From contig DATBIM010000108.1 in assembly GCA_036556905.1 (NCBI GenBank), positions 1 through 64,000 of the forward strand: a stretch of 64,000 nucleotides of DNA. The letters run 5' to 3'. The first letter of the stretch is position 1. Each line of letters starts with the position of its first letter. Source of the DNA: 40CM-4-69-5 sp036556905 (GTDB lineage Bacteria; Methylomirabilota; Methylomirabilia; Rokubacteriales; CSP1-6). The position numbers and the translations under genes are program-made. A model generated the notes under the pieces. It was not told the DNA's origin. It was given only the letters and a program-made list of their open reading frames with translations, and did not search any database. Of this stretch, positions 15,478 to 23,332 are shown piece after piece.

Positions 15478-15957
15478 CTACCACTGGCCGCGCCGTCCTG
15501 CCCGCGCGGCCCGATCCATCTCGCGCCGGACCTCGCGCTCCCGGAGCGCCGACCGCTTGTCGTGGAGCTTCTTGCCCCGGGCCAGGCCGAGCTCGAGCTT
15601 GGCCCGCCCCTTCTTGAAGTACAGGCGCAGGGGGACGAGGGTCAACCCGCGCTCGGCCGTCCGGCCGGTAAGCCGGGCGATCTCCCGCCGGCGGAGCAGG
15701 AGCTTACGGTCCCGCTCGGGATCGTGGTTGGCGTCCGTGCCATGGCTGTAGGGGGCGATGTGGCAGCCGAGCAGCCAGGCTTCCCCGTTGCGCATGGTTG
15801 CGTAGGAGTCTTTGAAGGTCACCTGGCCGGCCCGCAGCGACTTGACCTCGGTGCCCCGGAGAACCAGGCCGGCTTCGACCGTCTCCAGAATCTCGTACTC
15901 GTGCCGGGCGCGGCGGTTGGTCGCGATCGTGCGGTCGCCGGCCCCTTGACTGGCCAT
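15478..15957 (-). CDS. smpB: SsrA-binding protein SmpB
   Basis: A 159-aa tmRNA partner. Family blocks are NRRARHEYEILETVEAGLVLRG, GTEVKSLRAGQ, KDSYATMRNGEAWLLGCHIAPY, and the C-terminal basic tail with KKLHDKRSALREREV that enters the decoding centre. Length is normal. The gene precedes ssrA on the same strand, so protein and RNA are probably co-expressed. Its 5' end faces tRNA-Leu, whose promoter overlaps the smpB start region. Confidence 0.95.
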   Translation of the reverse strand: MASQGAGDRTIATNRRARHEYEILETVEAGLVLRGTEVKSLRAGQVTFKDSYATMRNGEAWLLGCHIAPYSHGTDANHDPERDRKLLLRRREIARLTGRTAERGLTLVPLRLYFKKGRAKLELGLARGKKLHDKRSALREREVRREMDRAARAGRRGQW

Positions 15958-15973
15958 GAGTGAAGGGTATTAT
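15946..15973 (+). promoter_or_regulatory. sigma-70-like promoter of tRNA-Leu
   Basis: TTGACT (15946-15951), 16-base spacer, TATTAT (15968-15973), 15 bases before the first base of tRNA-Leu. Both hexamers are close to consensus and stand out in GC-rich sequence. It overlaps the first codons of smpB on the other strand. Confidence 0.6.
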
Positions 15974-15988
15974 GAACGCCGCCTCGCT

Positions 15989-16075
15989 GCCGAAGTGGCG
16001 GAATTGGCAGACGCGCATGATTCAGGGTCATGTGCCCGCAAGGGTGTGGGGGTTCGAGTCCCCCCTTCGGCACCA
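15989..16075 (+). tRNA. tRNA-Leu(CAG)
   Basis: 87 bases with encoded CCA. Acceptor GCCGAAG pairs with CTTCGGC. The anticodon stem CATGA/TCATG holds loop TTCAGGG, anticodon CAG, and a class II variable arm follows. An AT-richer islet begins directly downstream, making this tRNA a candidate integration site, although no repeated 3' end was found. Confidence 0.95.
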
Positions 16076-16280
16076 CAAAAGATCAGCGACTTACCGAGGC
16101 ACCCTCCCGAGCTTCTCCGTCGGACGGAGAGGTTTGTGCTGACTGTGCGCTGACGGCGCCTGTTTCGGCAACCTCGCGGAAAATCAGTGATCGTCGGGAG
16201 AACTGAAGGCCCGAGCCCGTGATATGCAGAACATCGTTATCAGATCGCTATCAGATAGATTGTTGAGGATAGATGTAGTG

Positions 16281-16919
16281 ATGTGCCGAGAGGAACGTAC
16301 GAGACAAACGGGCAGCGTCCAGACCTTCCACGGTGTTGTTGGTCTTGCCTTGGTGGGCGTACTCTTCGCGGTCGGCCCTCACGTCGGCTATTCCGCAGAC
16401 CGGCCCCATGCTCCTGCCCTGGTCGTCGAGCTAAACGGGTACGCGGACCTTGTCGGCCGGACGCTTCTGCCCGCTGAACTGGCTCGGCTAACGACGGCGA
16501 GCTCGAGCAGCCGACTTGAAATCCAAGCCCTCCGAGCCGCGCTTCTCTATCGCGCCGATCCTGTCAGATACCGTGCAGCCTTGTCGTCGCAGTTTGCCGT
16601 TCACGATTACGCCCCGCGGTCGAAAGGGCTTACCGAGGACATTAGCCAAGAGGAATTCATTCTGAAGATCAAGCAAATCGAGCAGGCCTATCCGTCATTG
16701 CATCCGACCTTTGTCTTGCTCGTTAGCTTCGTCCAGTTCCGGGACGCGAATCTATGGTTTTCGCAGGGGAGCCAAAAACTGTCGGTATCGCGGTTCGTTC
16801 GTGGGGCGTTTTTCGCTCACGCGTTCAAGGGCAGCACGCTTGACGCGGTCTCCGTCGCGAGCGCTCTGGACCAAGAGGCTCGCCTGCAGTACGAACGTGA
16901 TGCCGCATCCAAGCGATAG
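16281..16919 (+). CDS. exported protein of unknown function
   Basis: About 212 aa. MCREERT is followed by a probable signal peptide (VVGLALVGVLFAVGPHVGYSA), then a helical soluble part with ELARLTTASSSSRLEIQALRAALLYRADPVRYR and a second helical half. The ATG at 16281 is preferred; an ATG at 16224 would extend the N terminus by 19 residues. Base composition is visibly less GC-rich than the flanks. I recognise no family. It is first of three unknown genes in the islet after tRNA-Leu. Confidence 0.6.
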   Translation: MCREERTRQTGSVQTFHGVVGLALVGVLFAVGPHVGYSADRPHAPALVVELNGYADLVGRTLLPAELARLTTASSSSRLEIQALRAALLYRADPVRYRAALSSQFAVHDYAPRSKGLTEDISQEEFILKIKQIEQAYPSLHPTFVLLVSFVQFRDANLWFSQGSQKLSVSRFVRGAFFAHAFKGSTLDAVSVASALDQEARLQYERDAASKR

Positions 16920-17069
16920 CTAGATCAGCACGGAGATGATTGTCCTACGCTTTTTCTCTGACGCTCCTGACGTCCAACAATGCGCGCCACCGGACATCGC
17001 CGGTTCGCGGCGATTCCCTCGCTACGCTCGGTGCCGGTGAACGCGGGTGTCAGCCACAAGGGGGAGAAT

Positions 17070-17642
17070 ATGCAGTTCATCTGCAAATTGCTGCTGATCG
17101 CCATGCTGGTCCTGGTCAGTGCCTCCTCAACAACAGGGGGAGACCATCCGACAGCAAGCATCGAAATTAAAGAGGCCAATGATAGTTACAGACTGTCGGT
17201 TCCCGTTAGCCAACTCACGCTGACCCTGCCAAAGGGGACCTGGTCTCTCAAAGCCAAATCCATAGGCACTCGCAATCCGAGGTATTTCTATTTCGAGGAT
17301 AAGAAAGAGCCCAGCTTAATCTTGTCCGGCTGGTTCGAACCGGCTCGCCTATTCATAGGAGTTCCCAAGCTGTGGGACAAGGACACACAAAGCTGGAAGA
17401 AGGAGGGACTGCCTCAGCCCATCAACGTTTCATTTGAGAAACTTGGCGGCTGGGACACGGTGATGTATGACCACAGTCTTAGCAACCTCGTGAGTTCTCA
17501 CCTCCGCGCCCATTGGGTTCAGTCTGGAACATGGATTGATATACATCTCTCCACGACAACCGCCAGATCAAGTATCGAAAATAGGAGGGCCCTTACGTTG
17601 CTGCTCGCCGGCATTTCCGTCTCCAAAAAGGACGGTGGCTAA
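17070..17642 (+). CDS. exported protein of unknown function
   Basis: 190 aa from ATG 17070, preceded by GGGGGAGA. The signal peptide is MQFICKLLLIAMLVLVSASS. The mature part is rich in beta-type sequence with aromatic and Lys residues (PRYFYFEDKKEPSLILSGWF, then SWKKEGLPQPINVSFEKLGGWD). Codon choice and GC content (roughly half) differ sharply from the neighbours, indicating transfer. A periplasmic or lipid-facing protein is possible but no family is recognised. Confidence 0.65.
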   Translation: MQFICKLLLIAMLVLVSASSTTGGDHPTASIEIKEANDSYRLSVPVSQLTLTLPKGTWSLKAKSIGTRNPRYFYFEDKKEPSLILSGWFEPARLFIGVPKLWDKDTQSWKKEGLPQPINVSFEKLGGWDTVMYDHSLSNLVSSHLRAHWVQSGTWIDIHLSTTTARSSIENRRALTLLLAGISVSKKDGG

Positions 17643-17745
17643 ACAACGGCGTTCAGCCGCGCCGCTGCCCTCGATTGGCGCATTGCGCGTAGGAGGATTG
17701 AAATGGCACTGATCGAACGCGCCAAACACCTGATCTGATGTCATC

Positions 17746-18378
17746 ATGAACGTCCCTGCCCTCTTATTCGCCGTTGTCGGCGGCCTGGTTACCTTGCTCG
17801 CCTTCTGGGCGTTTGATCGCTGGCTGGCTCCGTGGCTCGCGCGTCGAAACGTCAATACACTGCTGCGAAAGGTCGCAGCCGGCAAAGCGACCCGGCCGCG
17901 GCAACTTGGCCGCGGCTATCTCGCCGTCTGTCTTGCCTTCACCGGAATTGGTGCCGCGATGATTCTTACGGGGGACCGTGCCGGATGGTGGGCAACCATC
18001 GTTTGCGCTCTGGCCATACTCCTCTACATCATCGAGCCGCTGCTACCAAGCAGGAGCGTCTCGAGCGAATATCGCGTTGTAGTCACTGGCGATTTTGTGG
18101 CGTGTGAGCACCCTAGGAGGAACCGCGAGGCGATCCGGTGGGAGGATGTTCGTTGCGTCTCCGTGGTCACGACTTCCGACGGACCCTGGCGGCCTGACAT
18201 GTGGCTCCTGTTTGAGGGCCCAGCTTCCGGTTGTTCGATCCCGACGGACGCCGAAGGCTTTGATCAGCTATGGGATCAGCTCTCGGCTCGCTTTTCCGGC
18301 TTCGACTTCAAGCCGTTCATCGAGGCCTGCGGCAAGACCACCGCTGCGCGATACATCTGTTGGCAGACCACGACCTAA
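17746..18378 (+). CDS. membrane protein of unknown function with soluble C-terminal domain
   Basis: 210 aa. Helices at about residues 5-27, 57-77 and 83-99 are followed by a cytosolic beta-rich domain (SSEYRVVVTGDFVACEHP, IRWEDVRCVSVVTTSDGPW, DMWLLFEGP) ending with FDQLWDQLSARFSGFDFKPFIEA. This ending resembles small bacterial proteins that occur as orphan immunity-like or stress proteins, but I cannot name a family with certainty. It is the last gene of the islet and stops 14 bases before the remnant of a histidine kinase. Confidence 0.65.
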   Translation: MNVPALLFAVVGGLVTLLAFWAFDRWLAPWLARRNVNTLLRKVAAGKATRPRQLGRGYLAVCLAFTGIGAAMILTGDRAGWWATIVCALAILLYIIEPLLPSRSVSSEYRVVVTGDFVACEHPRRNREAIRWEDVRCVSVVTTSDGPWRPDMWLLFEGPASGCSIPTDAEGFDQLWDQLSARFSGFDFKPFIEACGKTTAARYICWQTTT

Positions 18379-18392
18379 CGAAGCGGCGGCGC

Positions 18393-18503
18393 GGCCTGGC
18401 CCTCTCCCGGAAGTTCATCGAGCTCCACGGCGGGCAGATCCGGGTCACGAGCCAGGTGGGGGTGGGCTCGACCTTCACCTTCACGTTGCCGCTGACGATC
18501 TGA
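18393..18503 (+). pseudogene. histidine kinase remnant (terminal ATPase segment only)
   Basis: The frame reads GLALSRKFIELHGGQIRVTS, then QVGVGSTFTFTLPL and stop. This is exactly the last part of a HATPase_c domain (G2 box to final strand). Everything N-terminal is missing and is replaced by islet DNA. The breakpoint near 18390 thus marks the right edge of the inserted or rearranged segment. Confidence 0.75.
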
Positions 18504-18574
18504 GAGCGCCGCTTGACGTGGCCTCGGGGCGGCGTCTAGAGTGCGGCCACGCCACACACCCCGAGGAGGCCCCC

Positions 18575-18850
18575 ATGCCGAAGTACGTGATCGAGCGCGA
18601 CATCCCCGGCGCCGGCAAGCTCAGCGCCAACGAGCTGCGAGTCATCTCCCAGAAATCGTGCGGCGTGCTTGGCAAGCTCGGCCCCGGCATCCAGTGGCTC
18701 CAGAGCTACGTGACGGCCGACAAGCTCTACTGCATCTATATCGCGCCCAACGAGGAGATCGTCCGCGAGCACGCCCGGCAAGGGGGCTTCCCCGCCAACC
18801 GCATTTCCGAGGTCAAGAACGTCATCGACCCGACCACTGCTGAGGCCTAG
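18575..18850 (+). CDS. DUF4242 family protein
   Basis: 91 aa: MPKYVIERDIPGAGKLSANE, then KSCGVLGKLGPGIQWLQSYV, DKLYCIYIAPNEEIVREHARQGGFP and ISEVKNVIDPTTAE. This is the compact ferredoxin-like DUF4242 fold; a Streptomyces relative binds nickel, but metal use here is not shown by sequence beyond conserved acidic and His positions. GAGGAGG lies shortly before the ATG. It stands alone between the kinase remnant and a convergent minus-strand operon. Confidence 0.85.
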   Translation: MPKYVIERDIPGAGKLSANELRVISQKSCGVLGKLGPGIQWLQSYVTADKLYCIYIAPNEEIVREHARQGGFPANRISEVKNVIDPTTAEA

Positions 18851-18871
18851 CGGTCCGACCACGCGGCTCGC

Positions 18872-19849
18872 CTAACGGCGGACCTCGTCCAGCGACACGG
18901 CGCGGTCGAGCCGCGCCGCGAGGCTGGCTGCCTCCACGACTTCCAGGGCGCTCACCGCCTCTGCCGCCGACACCGCGAGACCCGGCCGCCCGGCGCAGGC
19001 GTCGAGGAACGCCGCCAGCTCGCTGCGCAGGGGCTCGCCGCTGGCCGTCGGCAGGTGCTCCTTCCCGGCGTCGACCGCCTGCCAATCACCGTCACGGCGA
19101 CGATGCACGGCCTGGTACAGCGTCACCGTGGACGCCGTGTAATCGGCCACGAGGCTTCCCTCCTCGCCGACGATGACGCACTCGCGCCAGGTACCCGGCG
19201 TGAAGTAGTCGGCCTGCACCACGGCGGGCACGCCGCCGTAGTGGATCACCGTCACCGACATGTCGTCCAGATCCCGACCCAGAAACGCGCGCTGGACCGC
19301 CATCACGCGGGTCGGCGCCTGTCCCAGGAGGTACGCGAACAGGTCGAAGAAATGAATGGCATCGGTGTGGGTGACGCCGACGTCGGGGCGCGGGCGCTTG
19401 AAGCCGGCGAACCGGGCGGTGGCGAAGCGAACACGCCCGATCCGTCCAGCCGCCAGGGCGTCGCGCAGCACGGCGGTGGCCGGGTGGAAGCGGAAGATGT
19501 GGCCGACCTGCAACACGCGCCCGGCCTCCCGGGCCCAGGCCGCCAGCCGGCGCCCCTCGGCGGCCGTCAGCGCCAGCGGCTTCTCCACGAAGCAGTGCCG
19601 CCCGGCCGCCAGCGCTGCCCCGGCCACGGCGGCATGGCTGTCGGCCGGGGTGACCACGTCCACGGCCTCGACGGCGTCGAGGCCCGCGCGAACGTCGCTG
19701 ACGATGCGGGTGGGCGGGAGCCCCTGGCGCTCGGCCCAGGCCCGGCGTTCGGCGGAGCGCTCCGCCACCCAGACCTCGGCGCCCAGCGCGCGCAGCACGC
19801 GCAGGTGCTTCTCGCCCCAGCGCCCGACGCCCACGAGGAGGACGCGCAC
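18872..19849 (-). CDS. Gfo/Idh/MocA-type NAD(P)-dependent oxidoreductase
   Basis: 325 aa from GTG 19849. Rossmann VLLVGVGRWGEKHL lies at the N terminus, TPADSHAAVA near residue 67, and the diagnostic EKPLALT at 89-95 with Lys90, followed by the second alpha/beta domain. The family oxidises or reduces sugars, cyclitols and related compounds. It is last of a five-gene overlapping chain (DUF507, DUF507, ubiX, GT2), and its start lies five bases from the glycosyltransferase stop. A role in making a nucleotide sugar or cyclitol used by that glycosyltransferase is inference. Confidence 0.88.
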   Translation of the reverse strand: MRVLLVGVGRWGEKHLRVLRALGAEVWVAERSAERRAWAERQGLPPTRIVSDVRAGLDAVEAVDVVTPADSHAAVAGAALAAGRHCFVEKPLALTAAEGRRLAAWAREAGRVLQVGHIFRFHPATAVLRDALAAGRIGRVRFATARFAGFKRPRPDVGVTHTDAIHFFDLFAYLLGQAPTRVMAVQRAFLGRDLDDMSVTVIHYGGVPAVVQADYFTPGTWRECVIVGEEGSLVADYTASTVTLYQAVHRRRDGDWQAVDAGKEHLPTASGEPLRSELAAFLDACAGRPGLAVSAAEAVSALEVVEAASLAARLDRAVSLDEVRR

Positions 19850-19854
19850 GGAGC

Positions 19855-20592
19855 TCAGTCGCGAATGAGGTCGCCGCCGAGGTCCTCGGCGACCTCGTAG
19901 CGCAGGGTCCGGGACTTCATCCAGCGCACGGCCAGCAGATCCACGAAGGCGGCGCCGGCGCGATTCAGGATGCCGTACTTCGAGCGGCCGAACCGGCGCG
20001 GCCGGTGGTTGACGGGGACCTCGACGATCCGGTACCCCCGCATCCGGAGCAGCGTGGGGATGAAGCGGTGAAAGCCCCGGTACAGGACGAGGGTGCGCAG
20101 GCATTCGCGCCGGAAGGCCCGAAAGGTGCAGCCGCTGTCCTGGATGGCCTCGTCGCTCACCCGGTTGCGGATCCGGTTCGCCACGCGGGACGCCACCCGC
20201 TTGAGCGGGCCGTCGCCGGCCGCCCGGTTCACGCGCCAGCCGGTCGCTCCGTCCCAGCGGTCGAGCTGGGCCAGCAGTCGCGGGATGTCAGCCGGATCAT
20301 TTTGCAGATCCGCATCCATCGTGACCACGTGGCGCCCGCGGACGGCCCGGAAGCCGGCGTCGGTGGCCGCGCTTTCCCCGGCGTTGACCTTGAGCCGCAC
20401 CAGGCGCACGCGCCGGTCGGTCTCCCGCAGGCCGCGGATGATCTCGGCGCTGCGATCCAGACTGCCGTCATCGACGAAGATCACCTCGGAGTCGAGGCCG
20501 AGCCCATCCAGCACGGGGCGCAGCTCCGCCCACAAGGGGGCGAGGTTGTCCTCCTCGTTGTAGACGGGGATGACGACCGAGAGATCAGGCAT
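19855..20592 (-). CDS. family 2 glycosyltransferase, DPM1/ArnC-like
   Basis: 245 aa: LSVVIPVYNEEDNLAPL at the start, FVDDGS near residue 40, NAGESAATDAGF, and the metal-binding MDADLQNDP around residues 93-101, then the lipid-linked-donor type block SGCTFRAFRREC and GYRIVEVPVNHRPR. Such enzymes transfer a sugar from a nucleotide donor to polyprenyl phosphate. The two C-terminal membrane helices of DPM1/ArnC are absent, so it would be soluble or peripheral. It overlaps the end of ubiX by eight bases. Confidence 0.9.
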   Translation of the reverse strand: MPDLSVVIPVYNEEDNLAPLWAELRPVLDGLGLDSEVIFVDDGSLDRSAEIIRGLRETDRRVRLVRLKVNAGESAATDAGFRAVRGRHVVTMDADLQNDPADIPRLLAQLDRWDGATGWRVNRAAGDGPLKRVASRVANRIRNRVSDEAIQDSGCTFRAFRRECLRTLVLYRGFHRFIPTLLRMRGYRIVEVPVNHRPRRFGRSKYGILNRAGAAFVDLLAVRWMKSRTLRYEVAEDLGGDLIRD

Positions 20593-21178
20593 TGAAGGGG
20601 CGGCCGCTCACCCGGGGATGCGTCCCTGGCCACTCGGCCACGAGTGACTGCGGCAGATTCAGCCGGTCCAGCACGCGGGCCACGGTGTGGTTGACGATGT
20701 CGTCGAGGTCGCGGGGCCGATTGTAGAAGGCCGGCATCGGCGGCAGCACCACCGCGCCCATCTCGGCCAGGGTCAGCAGCACCTTGAGGTGCCCCAGATG
20801 CAGGGGCGTCTCCCGCACCAGCATGATCAGGGGACGCCCCTCCTTGAGGGTCACGTCGGCGGCCCGGGCCACCAGATTGTCGGAGTGACAGGCGGCGACC
20901 GCGGCCGCCGTCTTGACGCTGCACGGCGCGATCACCATCCCGGCGGTCCGGAACGAGCCCGAGGCGATGCTGGCCCCGATGTCGTTATTGTCGTGGCGGT
21001 GGGTGGCCAGCGCCTCGACGTCGGCCACGCTCCAGTCGGTTTCCTCCACGATCGTGCGCTTGCCCGGGCGGGAGATCACCAGATGCGTTTCCACCTCGGG
21101 GTAACGCCGGAGCAGCTCCAGGAGACGGATACCGTAGATCGAGCCGGTGGCGCCGGTGATGGCGACCACGAGCTTCAT
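20585..21178 (-). CDS. ubiX: flavin prenyltransferase UbiX
   Basis: 197 aa. UbiX joins dimethylallyl phosphate to reduced FMN to make prenyl-FMN, the cofactor of UbiD-type decarboxylases. Marks are KLVVAITGATGSIYGIRLLE at the N terminus, ASGSFRTAGMVIAPCSVKTAA around residues 85-105, and the C-terminal LREGRPLI-like block (here LKEGRPLIMLVRETPLHLGHL). ATG 21178 overlaps the preceding DUF507 gene by ATGA. No ubiD is next to it in this window, so the decarboxylase it serves is elsewhere. Confidence 0.93.
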   Translation of the reverse strand: MKLVVAITGATGSIYGIRLLELLRRYPEVETHLVISRPGKRTIVEETDWSVADVEALATHRHDNNDIGASIASGSFRTAGMVIAPCSVKTAAAVAACHSDNLVARAADVTLKEGRPLIMLVRETPLHLGHLKVLLTLAEMGAVVLPPMPAFYNRPRDLDDIVNHTVARVLDRLNLPQSLVAEWPGTHPRVSGRPFNA

Positions 21179-21453
21179 CCCAGCCGGAACCTCCGCCGGC
21201 GGACCTCCTCGCGTGTCTTCTGATAGAGCACCTCCCACTCGCGACTGCCCTCGGGCAACGGACGCGAGTAGGAGCCGAGGATTTTGCGCACCTCGCCGTC
21301 GATGGACTCCTCCAGCTTCGTCTCTTCGCTGAGCACGCGGACGATCTCCGGCCGCAGATCGTCGGGGGCCTTCACATTTACGCCCGGCGTCGTGCCCAGC
21401 GCCTTCACGATGAGGTCGGCCAGGGAGAAGACGCGCTCACGGCTCATCCGCAT
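21175..21453 (-). CDS. DUF507 protein (second of a pair)
   Basis: 92 aa: RVFSLADLIVKAL, then PEIVRVLSEETKLEESIDGEVRKILGSY and EWEVLYQKTREEVRRRRF. This is a DUF507 protein, all helical, function unknown. The ATG overlaps the upstream DUF507 stop (TGATG) and the stop overlaps the ubiX start, so the three must be translated from one message. Confidence 0.85.
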   Translation of the reverse strand: MRMSRERVFSLADLIVKALGTTPGVNVKAPDDLRPEIVRVLSEETKLEESIDGEVRKILGSYSRPLPEGSREWEVLYQKTREEVRRRRFRLG

Positions 21454-21731
21454 CAGAGGATGAACCCCCGCTCGCGCGCCAGTTTCTCCTTCACCTTGCC
21501 GAGGAGGGCCCGATAGTCGGCGGCGGACTCCTTGATGGCCTTGGCGTGCTCGAGGAGCAACTTGCGGGCGTCCGCCTCCAGCTGCTCCTCGGCGGCGAGA
21601 TTGTCGAGCACGACGTGACGCACCGCCGCCCGCGCGGCGCCCTCGTCCTTCACCTCGAGGATCTTGCGCGCGGTCAGCCGCTTCAGCACCGCCTCGGTCA
21701 TCCGCTCTGCAACCTCTTCGCGCCGCGGCAT
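21453..21731 (-). CDS. DUF507 protein (first of a pair)
   Basis: 92 aa, same length as its neighbour but clearly diverged: MTEAVLKRLTARKILEVKDE, then EEQLEADARKLLLEHAKAIKES and LLGKVKEKLARERGFIL. The two probably form a heterodimeric or stacked helical unit; this is inference from tandem arrangement. It opens the five-gene chain leading to ubiX, GT2 and the Gfo/Idh oxidoreductase. Confidence 0.85.
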   Translation of the reverse strand: MPRREEVAERMTEAVLKRLTARKILEVKDEGAARAAVRHVVLDNLAAEEQLEADARKLLLEHAKAIKESAADYRALLGKVKEKLARERGFIL

Positions 21732-21801
21732 AGCCAGGAAAGGGTAGCGTCGTCGACGCGGAGAGTCAAGGAAGCGGGACCGTTCTGCGCCCGGCGCGGC
21801 G

Positions 21802-23304
21802 TCAGGAAACCAGCGGCACGAGCTCCGGCGTGTCGGCGGGCACCGAGGGAAGCGCCACCGTCACGCGCGTGCCGTGCCCCGGCGCGCTCTCCACCGTGAT
21901 CGTCCCATCCTGGGACTCGACAAGGGCTTTGACGACAGCCAGCCCGAGCCCGAGGCCCGGCGCGGCGCGGGCGGCGCCGGCCGCCCGGTAGTACGGCTCG
22001 AAGATGTGCGCCAGGGCGTCGGGCGCGATTCCCGGTCCCGCATCGGCGATCGCCATCTCTACCCCGGCGGCGTGCCGGTGGGCGACGAGTGTCACCGCGC
22101 TGCCGGCCGGCGAGTACTTGAGCGCGTTCGACACCAGATTCTTCACGATCCGATCCAGGGCATCGGGATCGGCCCGTACCACGAGGTCCTCGGGGCACGC
22201 CACCACCACGCGCTGATCATCCCCGCCGCGTCCGAACACCTGCACCGCCGTGGCCAGCGCGGGCGCCAGCGCGACCGAAAGCGGGCGCACGCGCAGCGCC
22301 GCACCGCGCTCGATGCGCGCCAGGTCGAGGAGATCGTCGACGATGCGGGCCATCCGCTCGGTCTCGCGGTGCACGATGGAGGCGAGCCGGGCCACTTCCG
22401 TGGGCGGCAGCGGGCGAGTGGCCAGAAGCTCGCTGAAGCCGAGCAACGCGGTCAGAGGCGTGCGCAGCTCGTGCGACACCGTTGCCACGAACGTTGACTT
22501 CGCCCGGTCGAGATCCGCGAGGCGCCGGGTGGCGGCGGCAACTTTCTCGGCGAGCTCGACGCTGAAGCGTCGATGGGCAGCTGCCAGTCTGGCGTTCTCC
22601 AGAGCCAGGCCGAGGTAGGTGCCGAGATCGATCAAGGACGCGCGTTCGCTTCCCCCCAGCTCCCCGATCCGCTCGAGGCCCAGGATCCCGATGACCTCGC
22701 CCCGGGAGAGGAGCGGCACGGCGAGGACTCGGCGCGGCCGGGGCTCGGTGCCCGTGTCGGAGACGAAGATGGCGTTCCCCGAGTCCAGCGCGCGGGCCAC
22801 CACGGAGCCAGGGACCAGGCGGTCGGCGCCGGCCAGGGTGAGTCCCTCACCGTCGCGCACGACGAGCACGAGCGCGGCAGCCTCGCAGCGCTCGGCGAGC
22901 AGCGCCCGGAGCCGGTCCAGCATCTCCGGCAGCGACCGCTCCTCGGCCACCAGGCGCTGGACGGCCAGCAGCGTGTCGTAGCGAGCCCGCTGCCGACGCG
23001 CCGCCGCCGCCAGCGCCCCCACCAGTGGCGCCAGGCCCAGCAGAGAGACATAGGTGATCGCCTCGTCAGCGGCCGCGACCGTCATCCCGCCCTTCTCGAG
23101 CTGAGACAGCAGGCGCGGCGCCTGGGCCAGTACGGCAATGCCCGCGGCCAGGCTCCCCTCGACCGGCCCGAAGCGAAGGGCAATGGCCAGAACCGGCAGC
23201 ACCAGGACATGGCGCAGCAGTGACGCCGCCGCCGGATCCACCACCGACGTGAGGGCTCCCAGGCCGACCAGGGTGAGCGCGAGCAGGGCGCAGGAGCCAG
23301 GCAT
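21802..23304 (-). CDS. membrane histidine kinase with GAF domain
   Basis: 500 aa. Three to four hydrophobic helices occupy residues 1-100, a GAF-like domain about 108-240, HisKA 265-335 with phospho-acceptor His278 in VSHELRTPLTALLGF, and HATPase_c to the end with N box RIVKNLVSNALKYSP, G1 DAGPGIAPD and G2 GLGLGLAVV. The kinase is complete. It ends the chain response regulator, HD-GYP protein, CPBP-like membrane protein, kinase, so it is the likely phosphodonor for the regulator at 24815-25201. Confidence 0.92.
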   Translation of the reverse strand: MPGSCALLALTLVGLGALTSVVDPAAASLLRHVLVLPVLAIALRFGPVEGSLAAGIAVLAQAPRLLSQLEKGGMTVAAADEAITYVSLLGLAPLVGALAAAARRQRARYDTLLAVQRLVAEERSLPEMLDRLRALLAERCEAAALVLVVRDGEGLTLAGADRLVPGSVVARALDSGNAIFVSDTGTEPRPRRVLAVPLLSRGEVIGILGLERIGELGGSERASLIDLGTYLGLALENARLAAAHRRFSVELAEKVAAATRRLADLDRAKSTFVATVSHELRTPLTALLGFSELLATRPLPPTEVARLASIVHRETERMARIVDDLLDLARIERGAALRVRPLSVALAPALATAVQVFGRGGDDQRVVVACPEDLVVRADPDALDRIVKNLVSNALKYSPAGSAVTLVAHRHAAGVEMAIADAGPGIAPDALAHIFEPYYRAAGAARAAPGLGLGLAVVKALVESQDGTITVESAPGHGTRVTVALPSVPADTPELVPLVS

Positions 23305-23332
23305 CAGGTCGCGTCGTCCGGACGCTCGGGCA

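Noticed and set aside
16076..18400. Integrated element using tRNA-Leu with direct repeats
   Set aside because: I searched for the tRNA-Leu 3' end near the right breakpoint and found no copy, and there is no integrase; kept only as an islet of unknown mechanism.
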